Shown one piece after another: positions 1-5,397 of a stretch of 5,397 bases of DNA. Position 1 is the stretch's first letter, and each line of letters opens with the position of its first letter. Made by a program: the position numbers and the translations under genes. This DNA is from Cytophagales bacterium (lineage in GTDB: Bacteria > Bacteroidota > Bacteroidia > Cytophagales > UBA9547). The notes beneath the pieces were generated by a model. That model searched no databases. It was not told the origin of the DNA and saw only the letters and a list, made by a program, of their open reading frames with translations. The stretch is from the NCBI GenBank assembly GCA_025360395.1, contig JANYCH010000144.1, positions 1 to 5,397 of the forward strand, written 5' to 3'.

Positions 1-84
1 GTGTAAACCAGCGTTATCATAAGATTCCTGAAAATCCAATGGTGCAAACTCTTCAATAACCTTGATAATTTCAGAAAGAAGCAT
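1..84 (-). CDS. Nif3-like dinuclear metal centre protein (DUF34/YbgI family), N-terminal fragment
   Basis: Reading the minus strand from the ATG at 84-82 gives 28 open codons to the window edge, so only the N-terminus is present. The peptide starts MLLSEIIKVIEEFAPL and continues with a QESYDNAGL segment. The pattern (I)xxVIExFAPLxxQExYDNxGL is the characteristic N-terminus of the Nif3/YbgI/DUF34 family. These are toroidal hexameric proteins with a dinuclear metal site; a role as a GTP cyclohydrolase I type 2-like or metal-insertion enzyme has been suggested, but the cellular function is not settled. The metal-binding histidines lie beyond the window and cannot be checked. The ATG is the natural family start, and a promoter candidate lies about 30 nt upstream. 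The gene is divergent from the envelope operon and probably unrelated to it in function. Family assignment is fairly secure despite the short length. Confidence 0.82.
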   Translation of the reverse strand, partial: MLLSEIIKVIEEFAPLDFQESYDNAGLH

Positions 85-115
85 TATTATTTTTAAAGTC
101 TGTAAAGGTATATTT

Positions 116-145
116 CAAATCTAATATGTCATTTAAAAGCCAAAA
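116..145 (-). promoter_or_regulatory. Predicted Bacteroidota-type promoter for the Nif3-like gene
   Basis: On the minus strand a TTTTG box (145-141) is followed after 17 nt by TAGATTTG (123-116), an exact match to the Bacteroidota -7 consensus TAnnTTTG. The -33 TTTG-like box and the spacing are within the usual range. Transcription would begin near position 110, giving a leader of about 25 nt before the ATG at 84. This rests on consensus matching only. Confidence 0.55.
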
Positions 146-151
146 CATATT
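123..151. repeat. 7-bp inverted repeat in the divergent promoter region
   Basis: AATATGT (123-129) and ACATATT (145-151) are exact reverse complements separated by 15 nt. The arm centres are 22 bp apart, about two helical turns, which would suit a dimeric regulator binding one face of the DNA. It overlaps the predicted minus-strand promoter and lies upstream of the plus-strand operon. The arms are short and AT-rich, so chance is a real alternative. Confidence 0.25.
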
Positions 152-164
152 GCTAGAAGAATTA

Positions 165-172
165 TCAATTTG
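165..172 (+). promoter_or_regulatory. Weak -7 box candidate for the plus-strand operon
   Basis: TCAATTTG matches TAnnTTTG at 7 of the 8 positions counting the two free ones, with the mismatch in the conserved A. It lies 25 nt before the ATG at 197. The nearest upstream TTG (150-152) is only 12 nt away, too close for a standard -33 box. Another 7-of-8 match, TATATTTC at 109-116, also lacks an upstream partner. The operon must have a promoter near here if it is transcribed independently, but no candidate is strong. Confidence 0.2.
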
Positions 173-196
173 ATATTTTATGGTAATATTGCAGAT

Positions 197-1846
197 ATGA
201 TGCTGAAACCGCACATTTTTTGCTTTATAACTTCAGTTCTAATATGGGCTTATTGTCCTGTTTACTCACAAAACCAAGAAGGTGAGATTGAAAACCAACA
301 AATTATTGTAGAAAAAAACCGAAAAATTGAACTCCCAAATGCACAAAGGAATTTCGAGAAAATAACAATTCAGAAGAAAACTGTAGATATCAGCAAACAG
401 AACTATAATTTTAATGACTACAACCTTCCACTACCTTTTCTAGACGCAAAACTTAAAATCCTATCTGTAAAAGAAGAACCTATTCAAAAGTTATACGCCA
501 ATTATTTCAAAGCAGGGTTTGGAAATTATGCCACATCCTATCTGGAAGGTTTTTTATACAACAAAAGAAGTGAAAAGTTTGCTTATGGCCTCAATTTAAG
601 ACACATGGCAAGTGCAAGAGGCCCTTTGAAAAATTCGGGGTTGAGCGATAACCATGCACTTTTGTACGGAAAGTATCTGATGCCTAAATATACTATCGAA
701 AGTGACCTTGGTTATTTCAGAACAGCACGACATTTTTATGGTTATAACCAAGATAAAGAGATCCGAAAAGACACTATGCAACAGGTTTTTAATAACGTGT
801 TGTGGAATGTTGGATTAAAAAATACAGACTCTTTAGCTGTTTTAAATTACCAGGCAAATGTTGAAATATCTCATATTTATGACAGATACAGAGCCAGCGA
901 AACTGAAGGATTGATTCGCTACCAAACAAAGCTACAATTGGATTCAGTTTCAAATGCCGGGGCTAAAGGAACAATTTCAATAGCCAGCCGTTCAGATTCC
1001 ACCACATTTATAAGAAACCTGGTTATTCTTCAACCTTACTATCAAAGGAAATTAGACAAGTTATTAATAACCGGAGGCCTTAATTTCGCTTATGAGAATG
1101 ATACAGTATATTCAAAAAGGAACTTTCACATTTATCCAAGTTTGAATGCTGAATACTTAATTGAACAATATAAACTTACAATCTTTGCTGGCTTTGACGG
1201 AAATATGGAGCGAAACACCTTCCGCTCTATTGTCAAAGAAAATCCCTGGATGGCTCCTCGCTTTGCCCTATCTCATACCAACAAGCAAATTGATTTGTAT
1301 GCAGGTGTGTATGGAAATGTCCTGAAAAAAATCACTTACCGTTTTCAAGCAGCTTATTTAAACTACAAAAATTTACCTTTTATTCTTAATAATGGTCAAG
1401 ATTCATTGCGTTTTACACTGGTATATGATCCATCAACAGTGAAAGTTGCGAGATTAAAGGCCGATATTAGTTATAATGTTGATAAAAAAATGTTGGCTGG
1501 TGTTCAATTTACTTACCAGTCATTTAATGTTTCAGATAAAATAGTTCAACCTTGGCACATGCCTAAAATGACTGCGAATTATTATCTGACTTATTTTTTC
1601 AAAGAGAAAATCATTTTCAATTTAAATTCGTACATGTATTCAGGAATTAAGGCACTGGAAACAAATGGACAAATAAGGGATTTACCAACCATAATGGATT
1701 TGAATCTCAAAGCTGATTATTTGTTTTCACGAAATTTTTCTGCTTTTTTGGAACTGAACAATCTTTTGGCTAATAAATATCAAAGGTATTTGTACTATTC
1801 ACAAAAAGGGATTAACTTTCTTTTGGGTGCAACTTGTAGCTTTTAA
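197..1846 (+). CDS. Outer-membrane beta-barrel protein, TonB-dependent-receptor-like but without a visible plug
   Basis: The product is 549 aa from the ATG at 197 (a second ATG follows at 200). An in-frame TTG at 170 would add nine residues before the signal peptide and is less likely. Residues 1-24 form a signal peptide: MMLKPH, then a hydrophobic core, with probable cleavage in VYS|QNQ, the Ser-Gln junction common in Bacteroidota. Residues about 25-100 are a polar periplasmic segment containing IIVEKNRKIELP and NFEKI, which I recognise as a conserved patch of a Bacteroidota family usually labelled TonB-dependent receptor. From about residue 104 (YFKAGFGNY) the chain is alternating, aromatic-rich strands to the end. 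The last strand finishes in a terminal Phe (residue 549), the usual C-terminal signature of outer-membrane barrels, after an ELNNLLANKYQRY motif typical of TonB-receptor C-termini. I see no roughly 120-residue plug domain, no carboxypeptidase-like N-terminal domain and no clear TonB box. The substrate is unknown. Only 6 nt separate it from the HU-SPOR gene, so co-expression is likely. Confidence 0.82.
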   Translation: MMLKPHIFCFITSVLIWAYCPVYSQNQEGEIENQQIIVEKNRKIELPNAQRNFEKITIQKKTVDISKQNYNFNDYNLPLPFLDAKLKILSVKEEPIQKLYANYFKAGFGNYATSYLEGFLYNKRSEKFAYGLNLRHMASARGPLKNSGLSDNHALLYGKYLMPKYTIESDLGYFRTARHFYGYNQDKEIRKDTMQQVFNNVLWNVGLKNTDSLAVLNYQANVEISHIYDRYRASETEGLIRYQTKLQLDSVSNAGAKGTISIASRSDSTTFIRNLVILQPYYQRKLDKLLITGGLNFAYENDTVYSKRNFHIYPSLNAEYLIEQYKLTIFAGFDGNMERNTFRSIVKENPWMAPRFALSHTNKQIDLYAGVYGNVLKKITYRFQAAYLNYKNLPFILNNGQDSLRFTLVYDPSTVKVARLKADISYNVDKKMLAGVQFTYQSFNVSDKIVQPWHMPKMTANYYLTYFFKEKIIFNLNSYMYSGIKALETNGQIRDLPTIMDLNLKADYLFSRNFSAFLELNNLLANKYQRYLYYSQKGINFLLGATCSF

Positions 1847-1852
1847 AACAGC

Positions 1853-3001
1853 ATGGAAGAAATAAAAGAATATGTTAAAGAAATATTAATCACAGACGAA
1901 GTGGTTTGTCTCCCTGGTTTGGGCGGATTTATTTCAAAGCATGTTTCTTCCAGATATGATCAGTCAACTAATATTTTCACCCCACCTCATAAACAAATCG
2001 CTTTTAATGACAGGTTAACAAATGAAAGTGAGAATCTTCTGTTTTTAATTCAAAAAAGAACTAAAACGTCAGCTGAAACTGCAAAAATTGAACTTTCAAA
2101 ATTTGTTGAATCCATTAAATCAGCTTTGCAACAAAATAAAGAATATAACTTCAATGGTTTAGGTCTTTTCTATTCACAGGAAGACGGTTCAATCAATTTT
2201 AAAGCCGAAGTAAGTCCAGCTATAGATCCTTTAAATTTTGGTCTTCCACAGATTTTAATCAAGTTTTCCCCTATAGAAACTCCAACTAAATTTTTACAAA
2301 AACCCAAAGACAGAAAAGCCATGAGCACTATTGATTTACAATCAGTTCCAGATCCTGGATCACCTGGCGATAACCCATTAAAAAACAATAACGATAAAAA
2401 AGAAAAATCTCTGGTTTGGCTTTATATTATCACCCCTATAATACTGCTTGGAGGAATGGCTATGTTTCTTGGTGGTACTGATGATGGCCGTAAAGTGCTT
2501 GCCAATATGAACATCATACATGCACCTATGCCAGCTGATTCAGTATTCTCTGATAGTGCATTAAACCGAGATATGGCTTTGGAAGATCCAATGGTGGACT
2601 CTGCAACAAATGCACCTACAGAATCATTTGATAACGCAGTTTCCGCAGAAGAAACAATTAAAAAAACCGAAAAACAGACATGGGGCGAAGAGCCTTTAAA
2701 ATCGAAACAGGAAGAAATAGCAAAAACAGATGTCCATACCTTAACTATTGCCAATCTTATCAAAGGTAAATCTGGCAGGTGCTTTGTTATAGCAGGAGGT
2801 TTTTCAAAAAGAAAAAACGCTATACGATTCAGAGAAAAATTAGTTCAGGAAGGATTAGAATCTAAAATAATAGCTCCTGTTGAAGCTGGCTCACTTTACA
2901 GGGTAAGTTTAGGAGATTACCCTGAAAAGGCAGTTGCCCTGAAAAAAGCTGAAGAACTTAAACCTACTTATGGAGACAATATCTGGGTAATGATATATTA
3001 G
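1853..3001 (+). CDS. HU-CCDC81 and SPOR domain-containing inner-membrane protein
   Basis: The product is 382 aa. Residues about 1-60 (VKEILITDEVVCLPGLGGFI, then the FTPPHKQIAFND stretch) and about 61-120 (LLFLIQKR through YNFNGLGLFYSQEDGSINF) match the two tandem HU-like modules of the bacterial HU-CCDC81 clade, a divergent branch of the HU/IHF superfamily. Residues 121-185 are a polar linker ending in the basic stretch DKKEK. Residues about 186-207 form one transmembrane helix. By the positive-inside rule the HU part is cytoplasmic. An acidic, Ser/Thr-rich periplasmic linker (about 208-305) leads to a C-terminal SPOR domain (about 308-382: RCFVIAGGFSKRKNA, LYRVSLGDYPEKAVALKKAE, NIWVMIY). SPOR domains generally bind denuded glycan strands at the division septum. 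The inferred role is to tie nucleoid or membrane-proximal partners to septal peptidoglycan. The ATG lies 6 nt after the barrel stop, and 27 nt precede the motor gene. Domain assignment is strong; whether the HU part still binds DNA is not shown. Confidence 0.92.
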   Translation: MEEIKEYVKEILITDEVVCLPGLGGFISKHVSSRYDQSTNIFTPPHKQIAFNDRLTNESENLLFLIQKRTKTSAETAKIELSKFVESIKSALQQNKEYNFNGLGLFYSQEDGSINFKAEVSPAIDPLNFGLPQILIKFSPIETPTKFLQKPKDRKAMSTIDLQSVPDPGSPGDNPLKNNNDKKEKSLVWLYIITPIILLGGMAMFLGGTDDGRKVLANMNIIHAPMPADSVFSDSALNRDMALEDPMVDSATNAPTESFDNAVSAEETIKKTEKQTWGEEPLKSKQEEIAKTDVHTLTIANLIKGKSGRCFVIAGGFSKRKNAIRFREKLVQEGLESKIIAPVEAGSLYRVSLGDYPEKAVALKKAEELKPTYGDNIWVMIY

Positions 3002-3028
3002 TTCCTTCTTTAAATTATAAATTTTTAA

Positions 3029-3712
3029 ATGACTTTTCTACAAATAACCACTCCGGCCGCTACTTCTTTACCCGATGTTCCTCAACAAGTTCAGGAATCA
3101 ATGTCATTGTTAGACCTTCTCTTCAAAGGAGGCTGGGTAATGATCCCTATTTTGTTTCTGTCTTTAGTGACAATTTACATCATCATTGAAAGAACATTAT
3201 TTTTATCAAGGGCATCCGAATTTAAACATGGTTTTATGGATGGTATAAAAAATTCAATCGTTAAAGGGGACCTTAGCAGCGCTTTATCTGCTGTTTCACA
3301 GCACGATACACCTGTATATGCAATGCTTAAAAGAGGGATTAACAGAATAGGAAGCCCATTGAAAGAAATAGAAAGCTCTATGGAAAGTGCTGGAAGAGTT
3401 GAGATTCTCAAACTTGAGAAAAACATGAGCTATCTCGGTATTGTGGCAGCTATTGCACCGATGCTAGGTTTCGTTGGAACAATTTCGGGAGTTATTAAAA
3501 TTTTCTACAATATATCTTTAGCAGACAATATCAGTATAGGGCTTATTGCCGGTGGGCTTTATGAAAAAATGATAACATCGGCTGCCGGTTTAATAGTTGG
3601 GATTATAGCCCATACTGGTTACCAGTTGTTGAATATGAAAATCGAAGGCATTACTTATCAGATGGAAAAGTCTGGTTTAGAATTCGTTGATATCATTACT
3701 GACCATAAATAG
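3029..3712 (+). CDS. MotA/TolQ/ExbB-family proton channel subunit
   Basis: The product is 227 aa, close to the usual TolQ/ExbB length. After a polar N-terminal tail of about 30 residues, the first membrane helix is at about 36-57 (WVMIPILFLSLVTIYIIIER). A cytoplasmic domain follows, with the family patterns ALSAVSQHDTPVYAMLKRG and ESAGRVEILKLEKNMSYLGI. The second helix (about 135-160) carries APMLGFVGTISGVIKIF, the most conserved family signature, with Thr151 in the channel-lining GT position. The third helix (about 169-203) contains GGLYEKMITSAAGLIVGI, with Glu179 in the position of the conserved acidic residue of ExbB; the family's following Thr appears as Thr183-Ser184. Such proteins form a pentamer around an ExbD dimer in the inner membrane and use the proton motive force to move a periplasmic partner. 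The sequence alone does not separate TolQ from ExbB. The gene is directly upstream of its ExbD partner and downstream of the HU-SPOR gene, probably in one transcript. Confidence 0.93.
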   Translation: MTFLQITTPAATSLPDVPQQVQESMSLLDLLFKGGWVMIPILFLSLVTIYIIIERTLFLSRASEFKHGFMDGIKNSIVKGDLSSALSAVSQHDTPVYAMLKRGINRIGSPLKEIESSMESAGRVEILKLEKNMSYLGIVAAIAPMLGFVGTISGVIKIFYNISLADNISIGLIAGGLYEKMITSAAGLIVGIIAHTGYQLLNMKIEGITYQMEKSGLEFVDIITDHK

Positions 3713-3731
3713 GCTTCTTAATCAATCAATC

Positions 3732-4136
3732 GTGAATTTAAGGAGAAGAAATAAAGTCCATTCAACTATGGAAGTTTCAGCGTTGAATGATATTATGTTC
3801 TTTTTGATGCTCTTTTTCTTAATTGCATCAACACTTGCAAACCCTAATGTAATAAAATTACTACTTCCCCAGGCGAAAGCGGGACAAACGGTAAGTAAAC
3901 AGCAATACAGCCTGACTATTTCTAAAGATTTAGCTTACTATATTAATAACGACAAAACACCGCTCAGTTTTGAACAATTAGAACCCAGGCTGAAGTCTAT
4001 AACAGACAATTCAAATGATGTAACTGTAGTTTTAAAAGTGGACAGGGCAATTCAGGTACAAAACCTTGTGGATGTTCTGGCCATTGGCAGTAAGCACAAG
4101 ATTAAAATGATCTTAGCTACTCAGTCACCAAAATAA
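3732..4136 (+). CDS. ExbD/TolR-family biopolymer transport protein
   Basis: I choose the GTG at 3732, giving 134 aa that start MNLRRRNKVHSTMEVSALND. This basic N-terminus directly before the membrane helix is the standard ExbD beginning. In-frame extension back to a TTG at 3687 would overlap the end of the ExbB gene and add a non-family tail; the ATG at 3768 would remove the basic tail. Asp20, in the LND motif at the helix start, is the conserved proton-pathway residue. The helix spans about 21-38 (IMFFLMLFFLIASTLANP). The periplasmic domain (about 39-134) shows the family pattern NVIKLLLPQA, a VTVVLKVDRAIQVQNLVDVL segment and a final KIKMILATQ strand. It should assemble with the ExbB-like subunit encoded 19 nt upstream. 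No Shine-Dalgarno sequence precedes the GTG; the leader holds three tandem ATCA units. Confidence 0.92.
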   Translation: MNLRRRNKVHSTMEVSALNDIMFFLMLFFLIASTLANPNVIKLLLPQAKAGQTVSKQQYSLTISKDLAYYINNDKTPLSFEQLEPRLKSITDNSNDVTVVLKVDRAIQVQNLVDVLAIGSKHKIKMILATQSPK

Positions 4137-4146
4137 GAACTGAATT

Positions 4147-5397
4147 TTGATAAAGTTTTTCAAGGTTAATGATCCTTACAGATTCGGGATTTTAACAATT
4201 GCATTTATATTCTTACGATTATTAATCTATTATTTCGGTTCCCCGCTTACTCAAATTGAATTACCGTTTTTATTAGCTGCAAGAAGTATTTCACAAGGCA
4301 AATGGCTGTATAAAGACGTTTGGGATACAACAGAACCTCTCACCACATTTGTCTATTATTTATTACCTAAAGTACCTGAGAACTTTTCTATCTTTTCTTA
4401 TTGGGCGAATGTGGTATTGCTGATTTTCAATGCTTTTTATGCTAATTACTTTCTGCAAAAATTAGATATCTTTCTTGATAAAACTTTTTTGCCTGCATTG
4501 TTTTACATTTTACTGAGTCTTACCTTTTTTGAACTAAATGTAATTTCAGCCCCACTTCTGGCCTCAACATTTCTGCTTTTTGTATTGAACAATACTTTTT
4601 CTTTTCTTAAAAAAGAAAATTACTACAGGCTTTACGACTCGGGTTTTTTTCTGGGAATAGCATCATTATTTTTCTTGCCTTGTATTGCCTTTATACCTTC
4701 TGTATTATTAACTCTTTTAGTATTTACCAGGAGTCAGGGAAAAGGATATTTTCTATTTATTCTGGGATTCTTATTTCCCTGGACTTTGACATGCATAGTT
4801 TATTTGTGGATTGACGGATTAAATGAGTTCATATATATATTTATCCGGCATTATTTTTCGCACTTTAAGGAGTTTACGTTCTCTTCTGAAACACTTCTGA
4901 TATTGGTTTTGCCAATCATATTATTTCTTACAGGAGTAATCTACAGCCTTAAAGGAAACCTTAGAGAGATAAATTTTCAAAGTGTAAGCCGAAAATTTTT
5001 AGTGTTTTGGTTGCTTGGCGGAATTTTTTGCTGCCTCATCTCTACATCAAAAAGCTTTTCTCTTATCTATGCTGTTATCTTTCCTTTAACATTTTTTTAT
5101 ACTTACAATTTCCTTCAGGTTAAAAAATACATTATTCCAAACCTGATTATCGTATGCTTTATCCTAACCGCTACTTACTTTCAATACCGCTGTTTATCAG
5201 GTACTTTATGGCAAAAAAGCGTTTACCAATTTAAAGTCAACAAACTTCATGATACACTTCTTGATAGAAAAAATATTTGGGTCTCTGGCGAGAACCAAGA
5301 GCATTATTTATATGCGAAATTATCTGGAAAGTATTTAAACTGGTCTGTAAGCAAAGAGGATTTTAATAACATAGATAAATTCTATGCTGTTGAAAAC
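4147..5397 (+). CDS. Polytopic inner-membrane protein, DUF6427-like; C-terminus cut by the window
   Basis: An open frame of 417 codons runs from TTG 4147 to the window edge. An in-frame TGA at 4141 prevents extension, and there is no in-frame ATG anywhere in the segment; the first GTG comes some 87 codons in. TTG is therefore the best start, and it puts the family-like IKFFKVNDPYRFGIL at the N-terminus. About nine or ten hydrophobic helices are visible, at roughly 13-30, 84-103, 115-150 (two), 166-192, 200-221, 249-267, 284-321 (one or two) and 329-345. A conserved-looking loop after helix 1 reads QIELPFLLAARSIS, then GKWLYKDVWDTTEPL. The pattern of acidic residue in ELP, then YKDVWDxTxPL, resembles the DUF6427 family of Bacteroidota and more loosely the first loop of GT-C glycosyltransferases. 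A soluble tail of about 70 residues (from 346) contains NIWVSGENQEHYLYAKLSG and LNWSVS. The function is unknown; a lipid-linked sugar or envelope polymer role is only a guess. It is 10 nt after the ExbD gene, so probably the same operon. Confidence 0.75.
   Translation, partial: MIKFFKVNDPYRFGILTIAFIFLRLLIYYFGSPLTQIELPFLLAARSISQGKWLYKDVWDTTEPLTTFVYYLLPKVPENFSIFSYWANVVLLIFNAFYANYFLQKLDIFLDKTFLPALFYILLSLTFFELNVISAPLLASTFLLFVLNNTFSFLKKENYYRLYDSGFFLGIASLFFLPCIAFIPSVLLTLLVFTRSQGKGYFLFILGFLFPWTLTCIVYLWIDGLNEFIYIFIRHYFSHFKEFTFSSETLLILVLPIILFLTGVIYSLKGNLREINFQSVSRKFLVFWLLGGIFCCLISTSKSFSLIYAVIFPLTFFYTYNFLQVKKYIIPNLIIVCFILTATYFQYRCLSGTLWQKSVYQFKVNKLHDTLLDRKNIWVSGENQEHYLYAKLSGKYLNWSVSKEDFNNIDKFYAVEN

Noticed and set aside
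170..196. TTG at 170 as the start of the barrel gene
   Set aside because: It would place nine extra residues, including an acidic one, before a complete signal peptide that begins naturally at ATG 197/200.
596..781. Minus-strand open frame of 61 codons inside the barrel gene
   Set aside because: It lies wholly antisense to a well-supported coding region and has no recognisable domain or start context.
2170..2763. Two minus-strand open frames (2170-2388 and 2422-2763) inside the HU-SPOR gene
   Set aside because: They are antisense shadows of a strong gene, with no family resemblance.
3002..3028. Possible promoter or terminator between the HU-SPOR and ExbB-like genes
   Set aside because: The 27-nt gap is AT-rich but has no G/C-containing stem followed by a T-run and no TAnnTTTG box; it reads as an ordinary intra-operon gap.
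3175..3426. Minus-strand open frame of 83 codons inside the ExbB-like gene
   Set aside because: It is antisense to conserved ExbB sequence; nothing supports expression.
3718..3733. Tandem ATCA units before the ExbD-like start
   Set aside because: Only three short copies in AT-rich sequence; too small to call a phase-variable or regulatory repeat.
197..4136. Type IX secretion/gliding motor (PorL/PorM, GldL/GldM)
   Set aside because: The ExbB/ExbD pair has the classical short ExbD with a small periplasmic domain, not the long multi-domain GldM/PorM, and no other Por or Gld gene is present.

Overview
The window looks like a piece of a Bacteroidota chromosome. The DNA is AT-rich, intergenic gaps are short, and I see no convincing Shine-Dalgarno sequences. 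One promoter candidate has the Bacteroidota-type -7 box TAnnTTTG, and the protein families (HU-CCDC81/SPOR fusion, plugless outer-membrane barrel, DUF6427-like membrane protein) are typical of that phylum. I cannot assign a genus; a Cytophagales- or Sphingobacteriales-like member is a guess.

Layout. Positions 84 to 1 on the minus strand hold the first 28 codons of a Nif3/DUF34-family gene that leaves the window. A divergent intergenic region of about 112 bp follows, with a good minus-strand promoter candidate and a small inverted repeat. From there to the window end all genes are on the plus strand and tightly packed, with gaps of 6, 27, 19 and 10 nt, so they probably form one operon: a signal-peptide outer-membrane beta-barrel (197-1846), an inner-membrane HU-CCDC81/SPOR protein (1853-3001), a TolQ/ExbB-type motor subunit (3029-3712), a TolR/ExbD-type subunit (3732-4136), and a polytopic membrane protein starting at TTG 4147 that is cut off by the window end.

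How the genes may work together. The first four plus-strand products span the whole envelope: a predicted DNA- or nucleoid-facing HU domain tethered to the inner membrane, a periplasmic SPOR domain of the type that binds septal peptidoglycan, a proton-driven ExbB/ExbD motor, and an outer-membrane barrel without a visible TonB plug. There is no TonB or TolA in the window. The arrangement resembles a Tol-Pal-like or division-linked envelope module. That functional link is inference from operon structure and domain content; no single gene shows it. This module is the best candidate here for an incompletely described system.

No RNA genes, mobile elements, CRISPR arrays, or clear terminators were found.
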